Below, piece by piece: positions 35,593-44,620 of a stretch of 64,000 nucleotides of DNA. Under the pieces are notes generated by a model, which saw only the letters and a list, made by a program, of their open reading frames with translations, was not told the origin of the DNA and made no database searches. The stretch's first letter is position 1. Each line of letters opens with the position of its first letter. The translations under genes and the position numbers were made by a program. Origin of the DNA: Azospirillum sp. TSO22-1 (lineage in GTDB: Bacteria > Pseudomonadota > Alphaproteobacteria > Azospirillales > Azospirillaceae); contig NZ_LGQZ01000002.1 in the NCBI RefSeq assembly GCF_003116015.1, positions 1 through 64,000 of the forward strand, given 5' to 3'.

Positions 35593-36744
35593 GTGAAACA
35601 GCTTGTCCTTCTCGGCGGCGGATTGGGCGCGGTCCTGGCGGTCGCCGCGGCGACCTACGGCCTGATGTCACCCACGGCCCGCGACGAGGCGGTCGCCATC
35701 GCCCCCGCCGCGCTGCAGGCGGCGCTGCCTGCGGCCCCCGAAACCAAACCCGCAGCCCCGGACTCCGCCGGCCCGAAGCCGGTCGTCCCGGCCACGCTCG
35801 CCCCGCCGCCCGCTCCGGCACCGCCCGCCGCCAAGCCCGCGACTCCGCCGGCTCCGACTTTCGACGTGGTGCGCGTCACCCCCGGCGGCGAGGCGGTGAT
35901 CGCCGGCCGCGCCGCGCCGGGATCGGTGGTGACGGTGTTCGACGGCAACCGCCCGCTCGGCGAGGTCAGCGCCGACCGCCGCGGCGAGTGGGTGCTGCTG
36001 CCCGCGTCCCCGCTGTCGCCCGGCAGCCGCGAGCTGAGCCTGACCGCCCGCCTGAACGGCGACTCGGTGCAGGCCGAGCGCGTCGTCGTGCTGGTGGTGC
36101 CCGAGCCGGCGCGCGACGCGCCGCCCGCCCCGGCGATGGCCGTCGCCGTGCCGCGCGAGGGGGCGGGCGCCAGCACCGTCCTGCAGGCGCCGCCGCCGTC
36201 CACCGTTGAAACACCACGCGTTGAATCGGCGAAGGTGGCTCCGTCCCCCGGCGGCTCCTCCACCCGCGCCCTGCCGCCGCTGCCGCCCGGCGGCGTGTCG
36301 GTGGAGACGATGGACTACGACTCGGCCGGCCGCGTCGCCATGGGCGGTCGCGCGCAGCCGGGCAGTTCGGTGCAGCTCTACCTCGACAACATCCTGGTCG
36401 GTCGGGCCGCCACCGACCCCGACGGCCACTGGCGCCTCAGCCCGCAGCGTCCGATCGACCCGGGCATCTACGCGCTGCGCGCCGACCAGGTGACGGAGAC
36501 CGGCAAGGTGATGGCGCGCGTCGAGCTGCCGGTGCAGGTGTCGGAAGTCCCGAAGAACCTGCCGGACGGCCAGTCGCTGGTGGTCCAGCCCGGCAACAGC
36601 CTGTGGCGCATCGCCCGGCGCACCTACGGCGACGGGCTGCGCTACACGACGATCTACGAAGCCAACCGCTCGCAGATCCGCGATCCCGACCTGATCTATC
36701 CCGGGCAGATCTTCAGCCTGCCGGCGGCGGTGCCGAAGGGGTGA
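35593..36744 (+). CDS. membrane-anchored Ig-like/LysM protein
   Basis: A 383-residue protein. GTG 35593 starts a signal anchor (KQLVLLGGGLGAVLAVAAAT), then an Ala/Pro-rich linker to about residue 90. Two similar Ig-like modules follow: VIAGRAAPGSVVTVFDGNRP and MGGRAQPGSSVQLYLDNILV. A C-terminal LysM domain (VQPGNSLWRIARRTYGDGLR, then YTTIYEANRSQIRDPDLIYP) binds peptidoglycan. The protein is probably held in the periplasm, attached to the wall. The upstream 100 bases contain several TATAC/GTATG elements. The start from ATG 35515 is possible but adds a stretch without homology. Confidence 0.8.
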   Translation: MKQLVLLGGGLGAVLAVAAATYGLMSPTARDEAVAIAPAALQAALPAAPETKPAAPDSAGPKPVVPATLAPPPAPAPPAAKPATPPAPTFDVVRVTPGGEAVIAGRAAPGSVVTVFDGNRPLGEVSADRRGEWVLLPASPLSPGSRELSLTARLNGDSVQAERVVVLVVPEPARDAPPAPAMAVAVPREGAGASTVLQAPPPSTVETPRVESAKVAPSPGGSSTRALPPLPPGGVSVETMDYDSAGRVAMGGRAQPGSSVQLYLDNILVGRAATDPDGHWRLSPQRPIDPGIYALRADQVTETGKVMARVELPVQVSEVPKNLPDGQSLVVQPGNSLWRIARRTYGDGLRYTTIYEANRSQIRDPDLIYPGQIFSLPAAVPKG

Positions 36745-36773
36745 GGCGATCTGCGCTCAAGAGCCTTTCAATT

Positions 36774-36863
36774 CGTCATCCCCGCGAAGGCGGGGATCCA
36801 GGCGGCTTTGCAAAGTCGAGGCGCGGCAAGGTTTTCTGGATCCCCGCCTTCGCGGGGATGACG
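36774..36863. repeat. intergenic palindromic repeat, family C copy 2
   Basis: Two 28-base inverted arms (36774-36801 and 36836-36863), CGTCATCCCCGCGAAGGCGG and its inverse, almost the same as copy 1 at 7946-8027. It lies between convergent genes. Confidence 0.88.
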
Positions 36864-36896
36864 GCCAAGAGAGTGCTCGATGCGGTAGGCTGACGC

Positions 36897-37358
36897 TTAC
36901 AGCCACTCCCCGAGAATCCTGAGGAATGGCCGCCCCTCCTGGATCAGCGCCACCGTCTCGCACATCAGGTCTTCCGCCGTCACCGCGCCCGCGTGCCGGG
37001 TCTCCGAGGCCAGCAGGATCTTCTGGTCCTGCACGACGAATCGGGCGCGCTCCAGCTTCGGCATGGCGCGCAGCGCGGCCAGCAGCTTGCGCCGCCGCTC
37101 CGGCGCCTGCGCGGTGTAGGGGATGTGGCCGACCTCCGCCCAGATCTGGCAGACCGCGCCGTCGCCCTCGGGGCTGACCGCGGCGTGGAAGGGCAGGCCG
37201 TCGGCGAAGAAGTTCAGCTTCACCGGCTGCGGCGGGCGGATCGACGGCACGCCGTCGGCCGTCATGGTCACGGCGCTGAGGCCGAGCGGCAGCGCGCCCT
37301 CGGCGACCTGGGCCAGGGCGCGCAAGGCGTCGAGACGGGCGGCGGCGGGAACGGTCAT
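36897..37358 (-). CDS. hypothetical cytosolic protein (possibly YbjN-like)
   Basis: A 153-residue protein without signal peptide or membrane segment. It has a beta-rich middle (VPSIRPPQPVKLNFFADGLP, FHAAVSPEGDGAVCQIWAEV) and a helical C-terminus with AEDLMCETVALIQEGRPFLR. The overall arrangement recalls YbjN/type III chaperone-like folds, but this is weak. I do not recognise a family motif. It is divergent from psd, with 125 bases between. Confidence 0.55.
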   Translation of the reverse strand: MTVPAAARLDALRALAQVAEGALPLGLSAVTMTADGVPSIRPPQPVKLNFFADGLPFHAAVSPEGDGAVCQIWAEVGHIPYTAQAPERRRKLLAALRAMPKLERARFVVQDQKILLASETRHAGAVTAEDLMCETVALIQEGRPFLRILGEWL

Positions 37359-37483
37359 GGGGCGGGACGCAGTCCTGACGGCGGCGGAGACCGAAGCTTC
37401 GCGGCATGCCGCTAAAATTCTGTAAAGGGCGGGGTGCTGCGACTATCATGCGCCGCTTCACGTCAAAGGACATGTGACCGGCG

Positions 37484-38182
37484 ATGAGCGCCATCGACAC
37501 CGTACTCGTTCCCATCCACCGCGCCGGCTGGCCGTTCATCGCGATCTTCGCGGTGGTCTCGGCCGTCCTCGGCCTTGCCGTCGCGGCGCCGCTGGGCTGG
37601 ATCGGCCTCGTGCTGACCGCCTGGTGCGTCTACTTCTTCCGCGACCCCGAGCGCGTGACGCCCTCCCGCTCCGGACTGCTGGTCAGCCCGGCCGACGGCC
37701 GCGTCACCATGATCGTGCCCGCCGTCCCGCCGCCCGAGCTGGGCATGGGGCCGGAGCCGCGCACCCGCATCTCGATCTTCCTCAACGTCTTCAACGTGCA
37801 CGTCAACCGCGTGCCGGCCGACGGCGAGGTGGTGGCCGCCGAGTATCACCCCGGCGCCTTCCTCAACGCCGCGCTCGACAAGGCCAGCGCCGAGAACGAG
37901 CGCATGGCGATCCGCCACCGCCTGCCGGACGGGCGGGAGATCGCCTACGTGCAGATCGCCGGCCTGGTGGCGCGCCGCATCATCTGCCATCTGAAGCCCA
38001 AGCAGGCGGTGAAGGCGGGCGAGCGCTTCGGCCTGATCCGCTTCGGCAGCCGCACCGACATCTACCTGCCGGACGGCGTGGCGCCGCTGGTCTGCGTCGG
38101 GCAGCTGGCGATCGGCGGCGAGACTGTCCTTGCCGACCTGGAGTCGAGCGAACCGCAGCGGACGGGGGAGATCCGCCGATGA
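37484..38182 (+). CDS. psd: phosphatidylserine decarboxylase (proenzyme)
   Basis: A 232-residue short-form Psd that converts phosphatidylserine to phosphatidylethanolamine. The pyruvoyl-forming cleavage site is Gly188-Ser189 within [14 protein letters not shown]. Other family segments are [40 protein letters not shown] and [17 protein letters not shown], with an N-terminal membrane hairpin (residues 14-50). It overlaps pssA by 4 bases (ATGA), giving a two-gene phospholipid operon that acts at the inner membrane. Confidence 0.96.
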   Translation: MSAIDTVLVPIHRAGWPFIAIFAVVSAVLGLAVAAPLGWIGLVLTAWCVYFFRDPERVTPSRSGLLVSPADGRVTMIVPAVPPPELGMGPEPRTRISIFLNVFNVHVNRVPADGEVVAAEYHPGAFLNAALDKASAENERMAIRHRLPDGREIAYVQIAGLVARRIICHLKPKQAVKAGERFGLIRFGSRTDIYLPDGVAPLVCVGQLAIGGETVLADLESSEPQRTGEIRR

Positions 38183-39072
38183 AACGGCCGCCCGTCTTCA
38201 AGCCGGGCGCCTTCAAGCCCGGGGTGTTCCGCAAGCGGCACCCGCGCCGGGTGCACCCGCGGCTCAAGGGCCTGTCGATCAACCACCTGCTGCCCAACGT
38301 GCTGACCGTGCTGGCGCTGTGCGCCGGCCTGACGGCGATCCGCTTCGCCATCGACGGGCAGTGGCGCCCGGCGGTGGTATCGGTGGTGACCGCCGCCATC
38401 CTCGACGCGCTGGACGGCCGCATCGCCCGCCTGCTGAACGGCCAGAGCAAGTTCGGCGCCGAGCTGGACAGCCTGTCCGACGTGGTCAGCTTCGGCGTCG
38501 CCCCGGCGATCATGATGTACCTGTGGGCGCTGGGCTCGGCCGGCAGCTTCGGCTGGATCGCGGCGCTGGCCTACGCGGTGTGCATGGCGCTGCGGCTGGC
38601 CCGCTTCAACTCGCGCCTCGGCGCGCCGGACCTGCCGCCGTGGGCCTTCAACTACTTCACCGGCGTGCCGGCGCCGGCCGGGGCGGGGCTGGTGCTGCTG
38701 CCCATGGTCGCCGGATTCGAGGTGGACCCGGCGCTGGTTAGCCACCCGGTGCTGGTGGTGCCGTGGACGCTGGCGATGGCGTTGCTGCTGGTGTCGACGC
38801 TGCCGACCTTCTCCGGCAAGGGCATGCGGGTGCCGACCGACTACGTGGTGCCGGCGCTGGTCGGCGTCGGCCTGCTCGCCGCGTTCCTGGTGGCGCAGCC
38901 CTGGTGGACGCTGATCCTGCTCGGCATCGCCTACGTGGCTCTGATCCCGGTGTCGCTGCGCCAGTTCCGCAAGCTGCAGCGCGCCGCCGCCGACATCCAG
39001 GCCCCGGCCGAGGGCGAGGCCCCCGCGGCCGAGGCGCCGGTGGACGAGGAGAAGAAGGGCGGGGTGGCCTGA
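38179..39072 (+). CDS. pssA: CDP-diacylglycerol-serine O-phosphatidyltransferase
   Basis: A 297-residue membrane enzyme making phosphatidylserine, the substrate of Psd. The CDP-alcohol phosphotransferase motif D-G-x2-A-R-x8-G-x3-D-x3-D is seen in [20 protein letters not shown] followed by [14 protein letters not shown]. About eight membrane helices follow. The first 35 residues are basic and Pro-rich. It overlaps psd by 4 bases, the common order in alphaproteobacteria. The acidic, Ala-rich C-terminal tail ([18 protein letters not shown]) is not conserved. Confidence 0.95.
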   Translation: MKRPPVFKPGAFKPGVFRKRHPRRVHPRLKGLSINHLLPNVLTVLALCAGLTAIRFAIDGQWRPAVVSVVTAAILDALDGRIARLLNGQSKFGAELDSLSDVVSFGVAPAIMMYLWALGSAGSFGWIAALAYAVCMALRLARFNSRLGAPDLPPWAFNYFTGVPAPAGAGLVLLPMVAGFEVDPALVSHPVLVVPWTLAMALLLVSTLPTFSGKGMRVPTDYVVPALVGVGLLAAFLVAQPWWTLILLGIAYVALIPVSLRQFRKLQRAAADIQAPAEGEAPAAEAPVDEEKKGGVA

Positions 39073-39387
39073 TCAGGCCACCGTCCGCTCCGCCGTCAGC
39101 ACGTGGCCGACCAGCGGGATGGCGCGCAGGCAGTTGGCCACGTGGTCGGACTCGGCGCGCACCATGCCGACCACCTCGACGCTGATGTCGAGCATGCCGG
39201 CTTCCGGCAGCAGCTCGCTGCGCAGCGCGGTGGGCACCAGGCCGCGCTTGGCGAACAGCTCCAGCACGCGCGGCAGCGCGCCGGGATCGGCGTCGGCGCG
39301 CACGGCGAAGGTCACGCAGCGCCCCGGATCGGTGGCGCGGGTCTCGGCGGGGGCGGGCAGGACGGAAACGGTCTGAACGGCCGGCAT
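39073..39387 (-). CDS. ACT-domain-like small protein
   Basis: A 104-residue protein with one ACT-like domain: VTFAVRADADPGALPRVLEL followed by FAKRGLVPTALRSELL and DISVEVVGMVRAESDHVANC. This resembles the regulatory subunit of acetolactate synthase (IlvH) but is shorter and has no second domain. ACT domains bind amino acids or nucleotides. The gene abuts the pssA stop exactly (convergent). Role unknown. Confidence 0.7.
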   Translation of the reverse strand: MPAVQTVSVLPAPAETRATDPGRCVTFAVRADADPGALPRVLELFAKRGLVPTALRSELLPEAGMLDISVEVVGMVRAESDHVANCLRAIPLVGHVLTAERTVA

Positions 39388-39605
39388 GGCACGGGCTTTC
39401 CCTGGACGGTCTTCGAAGGAGTGCGGCGGTTGGTTCCCGGCCCTCAGAGGAGGACCGGGCCGCTAATTCGAAGAGTCGGGGACAGCGGCGCGACGTTCAT
39501 GCCGGTGACCCTAGCCGCGATCGTCCGTCCGGTCAACCGACGCGGAACGGGCTGGCGTGCGGCCCTGCTCTGCGTTACTCGGTAAGGGGCACGCACGAGG
39601 CCGCC

Positions 39606-40193
39606 ATGACCGCCGAGATCCTGATCCGCCCCGCCGACCCCGACGACGCCCCCGCGGTGGCGCCGCTGATGGTCGAGGCCGGCGGCGGCATCTACCAGTT
39701 CCTGCTCGACGGCGTGGTGCCGGGCATGGCGGTGGCCGACATGCTGATGCCGGGGCTGGCGGCGCGCGAGGGCTCGTTCTCGCACCGGCACTGCGCGGTG
39801 GCGTTGGACGGCGGCGCCGTCGTCGGCACCGCGCACGCCTATCCGGCCGACTGGATGCGCAGCGTCGACCGCAGCTACCTGCCGCCCGAGCGGCTGGCGC
39901 ACATCCGGAGCTTCGACGCGGCGCAGGACTGGGGCAGCTACTTCCTGTCCGCCCTGGCGGTGGCGCCGCCATGGCGGCGGCGGGGCATCGCCGGGCGCTT
40001 GCTGGACTGGGTCGAGGGCCGCGCGCGCAGCGGCGGCTTCGACCGCATCACGCTGCATGTCTGGGCCGACAACGCCCCGGCCCGCCGCCTCTACGCCCGG
40101 CACGGCTACATCGAGGTGGAGGTGGCGGCGATTCCCTGGGATGAGCGCCTGCCGCACGAGGGCGGCAGCGTCCTGCTGCGCAAGCGGCTGTAG
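39606..40193 (+). CDS. GNAT family N-acetyltransferase
   Basis: A 195-residue acetyltransferase. The N-terminus EILIRPADPDDAPAVAPLMV and the acetyl-CoA loop LAVAPPWRRRGIAGRLLDWV (R/Q-x-x-G-x-G/A type) are clear, and a conserved IPWDERLPHEGGSVLLRKRL tail ends the protein. The substrate is unknown. ATG 39606 starts the fold correctly. The 218-base gap upstream holds nothing recognisable. Confidence 0.88.
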   Translation: MTAEILIRPADPDDAPAVAPLMVEAGGGIYQFLLDGVVPGMAVADMLMPGLAAREGSFSHRHCAVALDGGAVVGTAHAYPADWMRSVDRSYLPPERLAHIRSFDAAQDWGSYFLSALAVAPPWRRRGIAGRLLDWVEGRARSGGFDRITLHVWADNAPARRLYARHGYIEVEVAAIPWDERLPHEGGSVLLRKRL

Positions 40194-40225
40194 GGCGATC
40201 CGGACCGGGCGAAAGCGCTATGACT

Positions 40226-40239
40226 CATACATTCGTATG
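40226..40239. promoter_or_regulatory. palindrome CATAC-N4-GTATG, site 2
   Basis: A perfect 5-4-5 inverted repeat (spacer ATTC), 88 bases before the Cache hybrid kinase gene, followed by another partial half-site (GGATACG). The same palindrome stands before the C1 peptidase gene at 26135-26148. Confidence 0.45.
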
Positions 40240-40326
40240 GGATACGCCTTCCCAATGTCGTAATGACGGGCGGTCTTGATCTGCTAATTTTCACGCAACT
40301 CAAAGAAGTCAAGACGTTCCTCCGAC

Positions 40327-42444
40327 ATGCCCTACCGACGGTCCGCACGCGACCTCTGGATCCTGCTGCTGTTCTCGTTCACGGTGCCGCTGCTGCTGCT
40401 CGCGGTGGTGGCGTGGCGGGACTACGGCGAGGGCTTTGCGGAGGCCGAGCGGCACGTCGACCGGTCCAACTCCGTGGTCTACGAGCACACGCTGCGCCTG
40501 TTCGAGACCTACGCCTTCGTGCTGGACGAGATCGACCAGTACATCGCCGGGCGTCCGTGGCCGGGGATCACCGCCACGCCGGAGGTCCACCGCTATCTGG
40601 AGCGGGTCGAGCACGCCTTCCCGCAGGTGGGCAGCCTGTGGCTCGTCGACGCCGCCGGCCGGATCGCCGGCAGCAGCCGCTTCTTTCCGGTGCCGGCCTC
40701 CGACGTCTCCGACCGCGATTACCACCTGACGCTCAAGAGCGGCGAGACGCGCTTCATCAGCGCGACCTATCCCGGGCGCACCACCGGCAAGCTGGCGTTC
40801 AACGTGGCGCGCAGCCGCTCGGCGTCGGAGGGGAGCTACGACGGCAGCATCCTCGCCTCGGTCTACGTCGCCGAGTTCACCGAGTTCTTCGCGCAGGTGG
40901 TAGCCACCCCCGGCGACGCGGTGTCGCTGGTGCGCGCCGACGGCACCATGCTGGCGCGTTACCCGGGGCCGCCGACGGCCGTCAAGCTGACGCCCGAGAG
41001 CGGTTTCATGCGCGCCGTCGCCGCCGCTCCGGCCGGCGGCGTGTTCCGGACGCAGTCGCAGGGCGACGGGGTGGAGCGGCTGTACGCCTACCGCAAGGTC
41101 GGCGACTTCCCGGTGTATGTCCTGTACGGCCGGTCCATCGGCTGGATCCTGGCCGAGTGGCGCTCGCAGGTGCTGTTCTACGCGCTGTTCGCGGTGCCCT
41201 CGGCGCTGCTGCTGGCGCTGGTGTCGTGGCTGGTGGTGCGCAAGGCGCGCGCCGAGCGCGTGGCGCTCGCCCGCGTCGCCGCCGAGGTGGAGCGCCGCCA
41301 GCACGCCGAGGCCATCCTGCAGAAGATCCAGCGCCTGGAGATGCTGGGCCAGATCGCCGGCGGCATCGCGCACGACTTCAACAACCTGCTGATGGTGATC
41401 ACCAGCAACCTCTACCTCGCGCAGTCGCGCGGCGGCGAACCCGGCCCGGCGGCGCCCTTCATCGACACCGCCATGCAGGCCGCCTACCGCGGCGGGCAGC
41501 TGACGCAGCAACTCCTGACCTTCTCGCGCCAGCACGCGGTCAAGCCGGAGGTGTTCGACGTCAACGCCGCCTTGGGGCCGATGGTGGACGGCATGCTGAA
41601 GCGTTCGCTGCGCGGCGACATCGCCATCGACACCGACCTGATGTCCGGCCTGTGGCCGGCGAAGGCGGATCGCGCGCAGATGGAGCTGGCGGTGCTCAAC
41701 CTCGCGGTCAACGCCCGCGACGCCATGCCGGACGGCGGCCGGCTGACCGTGCGCACCCGCAACGTGACGCTCGGCGGCGACGGGCCGGGGGGCCTCCGCG
41801 GCGACTTCGTGGCGCTCACCCTGGCCGACACCGGCTGCGGCATCGACACGGACATCCAGGACCGCGTCTTCGACCCGTTCTTCACCACCAAGGATGTCGG
41901 CAAGGGCACCGGCCTGGGCCTCAGCCAGGTCTACGGCTTCGCCACCCAGGCCGGCGGCACGGTGGGGCTGGACAGCCGGCCGGGGGAGGGAACCGCCATC
42001 ACCCTCTACCTGCCGCGCAGCGGCGAAGGGGCGGCCCAGGCCGCCGCCACCCCGGCGCAAAGCCCGCGGCCGGCCGGCGGCACCATCCTGCTGGTCGAGG
42101 ACAGCCCGGAGATCGGCCGCACCGCCACCACGCTGCTGGAGGGCTTCGGCTACAGCGTCGTGTACGCCGAGAACGCCGACCGCGCGCTGGAGGCGCTGTC
42201 CAACGGCAGGCGCTTCGACCTGGTGTTCTCCGACATCGTGATGCCCGGCAGCATGAACGGCCTCGACCTGGCGCGGCGGGTGCGCGAGCGCTTCCCGGCG
42301 ATGCCGGTGCTGCTGACCACCGGCTACTCCAACGCCGCCAGCACCGCGGAGAAGGAGGGCTTCCGCCTGCTGCAGAAGCCCTACCGCCCGGAGGTGCTCG
42401 CCGAGGCGGTGCGCGAGCTGCTGGACGAGACGGCCGGCGCGTAA
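40327..42444 (+). CDS. Cache-domain hybrid histidine kinase
   Basis: A 705-residue membrane sensor. Membrane helices lie at about residues 10-32 and 278-300. Between them is a periplasmic double-Cache sensor (GSLWLVDAAGRIAGSSRFFP, VSDRDYHLTLKSGETRFISA). The kinase has acceptor His349 in GGIAHDFNNLLMVITSNLYL, NLAVNARDAMPDGGRLTVRT in the N-box and GKGTGLGLSQVYGFATQAGG. A C-terminal receiver has Asp636 in DLVFSDIVMPGSMNGLDLAR. There is no separate output gene nearby, so it is likely to use a phosphotransfer protein elsewhere. Confidence 0.93.
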   Translation: MPYRRSARDLWILLLFSFTVPLLLLAVVAWRDYGEGFAEAERHVDRSNSVVYEHTLRLFETYAFVLDEIDQYIAGRPWPGITATPEVHRYLERVEHAFPQVGSLWLVDAAGRIAGSSRFFPVPASDVSDRDYHLTLKSGETRFISATYPGRTTGKLAFNVARSRSASEGSYDGSILASVYVAEFTEFFAQVVATPGDAVSLVRADGTMLARYPGPPTAVKLTPESGFMRAVAAAPAGGVFRTQSQGDGVERLYAYRKVGDFPVYVLYGRSIGWILAEWRSQVLFYALFAVPSALLLALVSWLVVRKARAERVALARVAAEVERRQHAEAILQKIQRLEMLGQIAGGIAHDFNNLLMVITSNLYLAQSRGGEPGPAAPFIDTAMQAAYRGGQLTQQLLTFSRQHAVKPEVFDVNAALGPMVDGMLKRSLRGDIAIDTDLMSGLWPAKADRAQMELAVLNLAVNARDAMPDGGRLTVRTRNVTLGGDGPGGLRGDFVALTLADTGCGIDTDIQDRVFDPFFTTKDVGKGTGLGLSQVYGFATQAGGTVGLDSRPGEGTAITLYLPRSGEGAAQAAATPAQSPRPAGGTILLVEDSPEIGRTATTLLEGFGYSVVYAENADRALEALSNGRRFDLVFSDIVMPGSMNGLDLARRVRERFPAMPVLLTTGYSNAASTAEKEGFRLLQKPYRPEVLAEAVRELLDETAGA

Positions 42445-42498
42445 AAGATCCCGCGAAGGCCACACCGCGCCGCCACGCCGCCGCCCTAGGCTGGCGGC

Positions 42499-42681
42499 AT
42501 GCACGCCTATCGCTCCCTCACCACGCAACGCCTGCTCGACGTCGATGCGCGTCTGGCCGCCATGGGCCGCACGCGCGTGGTCATGGAACGCCGCCTCGCC
42601 GGCGAACTGCGCGCCCTGCGCGTCGTGCTCGTCCTGTGGGCGCTGACACTGGCCGGCATCGCCGGCTGGGTCGCCGGCTGA
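42499..42681 (+). CDS. small single-pass membrane protein
   Basis: A 60-residue protein with a basic helical N-terminal half (TTQRLLDVDARLAAMGRTRV, then VMERRLAGELRALR) and a C-terminal hydrophobic segment (VVLVLWALTLAGIAGWVAG). It has no known family. It starts 54 bases after the hybrid kinase and converges on oxyR with 3 bases between stops. The amphipathic start and clean helix make it a plausible gene, without functional clue. Confidence 0.5.
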   Translation: MHAYRSLTTQRLLDVDARLAAMGRTRVVMERRLAGELRALRVVLVLWALTLAGIAGWVAG

Positions 42682-42684
42682 CGC

Positions 42685-43596
42685 CTATTCCGCCGCTGCG
42701 ACGCCGTCCGGCAGGTGCCGGCGCAGGTACGCCGCCAACTGCTGCAATTCCGCCCCGCGCGGGCTGCCCTTGCGCCACGCCAGACCGAGGCGCCGGGCCG
42801 GCCGCGGCTCGGCGAAGGGGCGGGTCTCCACGCCCTCAGGCGCCCGCGCGCGGGCCAGCTCCGGCAGCAGCGTGACGCCGATGCGGCCGGCGACCATCTC
42901 GCACAGCGTGGCCAGCGAGGTGCCGGAAAAGCCGTCGCGGTCCGGCCCGCCGGCCCGATGGCACACCGCCAGCGCCTGGTCGCGGAAGCAGTGCCCTTCC
43001 TCCAGCAGCAGCAGCCGTTCGCCGCCCAGGTCGCGCTCGGTCAGCGCCGGGCGCGCGGCCAGGGGGTGGCCGGCGGGCAGGGCGACGGCGAAGGGCTCGT
43101 CGAACACCGCGGCGTGCTCCAGCCCCGGCTCGTCCACCGGCAGCGCCAGCAGCACCGCATCCAGCGCTCCGGCCTTCAGCAAGTCGAGCAGCCGCCCGGT
43201 CAGGTCCTCGCGCAGGAACAGCTTCAGGTCCGGGTGGTCATGGCGGAGATCGGGCAGCACCCGTGGCAGGTAGTAGGGCGCCAGCGTCGGGATCGCCCCC
43301 AGCCGCAGCTCGCCGCCCAGCGGTGTTGCGGCGCTGCGCGCGGCGGCCGCGAGGTCGCTCATCTCGCCCAGGATCCGGCGCGCCCGTGTCACCGCGTCGC
43401 GCCCGGCCGGGGTGAGCAGCACGCGGCGCTGGGTGCGCTCCACCAGCTGCACGCCCAGCACGTCCTCCAGCTGCTGGATCTGCGCCGACAGGCTGGGCTG
43501 GCTGACGTGGCAGCGCTCGGCCGCGCGGCCGAAGTGCAGCGTGTCGGCGACGGATACCAGGTAGCGCAGCTGGCGCAGCGTCACGGCTTCGATCAT
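42685..43596 (-). CDS. oxyR: hydrogen peroxide-sensing regulator OxyR
   Basis: A 303-residue LysR-type regulator. The helix-turn-helix is at residues 1-62 (LRQLRYLVSVADTLHFGRAA, CHVSQPSLSAQIQQLEDVLG). The sensor has the two OxyR redox cysteines Cys203 and Cys212 in EEGHCFRDQALAVC, with the same C-x8-C spacing as E. coli OxyR (Cys199/Cys208). It would activate peroxide defence genes upon disulfide formation. No katG or ahpC gene is adjacent, so its target must be elsewhere. Confidence 0.92.
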   Translation of the reverse strand: MIEAVTLRQLRYLVSVADTLHFGRAAERCHVSQPSLSAQIQQLEDVLGVQLVERTQRRVLLTPAGRDAVTRARRILGEMSDLAAAARSAATPLGGELRLGAIPTLAPYYLPRVLPDLRHDHPDLKLFLREDLTGRLLDLLKAGALDAVLLALPVDEPGLEHAAVFDEPFAVALPAGHPLAARPALTERDLGGERLLLLEEGHCFRDQALAVCHRAGGPDRDGFSGTSLATLCEMVAGRIGVTLLPELARARAPEGVETRPFAEPRPARRLGLAWRKGSPRGAELQQLAAYLRRHLPDGVAAAE

Positions 43597-43778
43597 CGCT
43601 GCTTCCTATCACACCGGTTGGAAAAGACAATTGGACCGGTCCCGCCCCGGCCGGCATCGTTAGCGCACGGCAACCGCCGCTACAGGCCGTCCACCCCCGC
43701 GCGACGGCCTGCGGAAGGACGGACGGGCGCAGCTTCCCCCCACCCCCGCGCCCGTCCGCACCTCCCGGCCTTGAACGC

Positions 43779-43807
43779 TATCGCTCACGGGTGATATTTA
43801 TCGCTCA
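43779..43807 (+). promoter_or_regulatory. direct-repeat operator of the toxin-antitoxin operon
   Basis: TATCGCTCA occurs at 43779-43787 and again at 43799-43807, a spacing of 20 bases (about two helical turns). The second copy ends on the A of the antitoxin ATG. A repressor site here would give autoregulation by the XRE protein. Confidence 0.55.
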
Positions 43808-44166
43808 TGAAGATGGTCACGCCCGAACAGATCCGCGCCGCCCGCGCGCTGCTCCGCCTCGAGCAACGGGAACTGGCGGCGCGCGCACACGTCTCCGTCG
43901 CCACGCTGCGCCGGCTGGAGTCCGAACATGGGATGTCGGCGGTCGCCCCCTCGACCTTCGCCCAGGTCCGGGCGGCGCTGGAGGCGGCGGGCGTGGAGTT
44001 CATCTACGGCGGCGTCCGGCACCTGAAGAAGTGCAGCCCGGAGGAGGTGGCGGAGCGGTTGCGCTCCATCCGGGAAGCGGTGGACGAATTCAACAGGAAG
44101 TACCCGGCGGTCAATCCCGATTTCTCGGAAGACGATCTGTATGATGAGAACGGATTGCCAGCGTGA
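43807..44166 (+). CDS. XRE-type HTH protein, probable antitoxin
   Basis: A 119-residue protein with an N-terminal XRE helix-turn-helix (EQIRAARALLRLEQRELAAR followed by AHVSVATLRRLESEHG) and a C-terminal acidic, helical tail (RLRSIREAVDEFNRKYPAVN, PDFSEDDLYDENGLPA) that could wrap the toxin. It overlaps the PIN toxin gene by 4 bases (GTGA/ATGA type). VapC toxins usually pair with AbrB or Arc/RHH antitoxins, so an HTH-XRE partner is less usual. The operator repeats at its start support autoregulation. Confidence 0.82.
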   Translation: MKMVTPEQIRAARALLRLEQRELAARAHVSVATLRRLESEHGMSAVAPSTFAQVRAALEAAGVEFIYGGVRHLKKCSPEEVAERLRSIREAVDEFNRKYPAVNPDFSEDDLYDENGLPA

Positions 44167-44558
44167 TCGTCATCGATACGTCGGCCCTGATCGCCATCCT
44201 GAGGGAAGAACCTGAAAAGGCCCGCTTTGAGCAGGTCATAGCCGATGCGAATGGCCGGCTCGTCTGTGCCGTGAGCGTTTTCGAGGCGGCCATGGTGACC
44301 ATCGGGCGCAGTGCGACCGATACCGGCGATGGCCTTGATGCCGTTCTCAGGGCCATGGGCGTCGAGATCGCCCCCTTCGACGCCGATCTCGCCGCCATCG
44401 CCCGCGACGCCTTCATCCGTTTCGGGAAGGGCCGCCACCCCGCCGGCCTGAACATGGGCGACTGCGCATCCTACGCGCTGGCCAAATCCCTGGACCTGCC
44501 GCTGCTGTTCAAGGGCGGCGACTTCTCCCGGACCGACGTCACGCCGGCCCTCGCCTGA
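44163..44558 (+). CDS. VapC-type PIN-domain ribonuclease toxin
   Basis: A 131-residue PIN domain with the acidic active-site residues in MIVIDTSALIAILREEPEKA (Asp5), the FEAAMV Glu, and NMGDCASYALAKSLDLPLLF (Asp) with GGDFSRTDV at the end. GTG start at 44163 overlaps the antitoxin stop. PIN toxins of this kind cut initiator tRNA or rRNA to stop growth. Its partner is the XRE-type protein upstream. Confidence 0.92.
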   Translation: MIVIDTSALIAILREEPEKARFEQVIADANGRLVCAVSVFEAAMVTIGRSATDTGDGLDAVLRAMGVEIAPFDADLAAIARDAFIRFGKGRHPAGLNMGDCASYALAKSLDLPLLFKGGDFSRTDVTPALA

Positions 44559-44620
44559 CGCCCTCGGGAACCCGCACCCATCGGCTTTGTTGCTCCTTCG
44601 CCGGACAAGCGGAGATTGGC

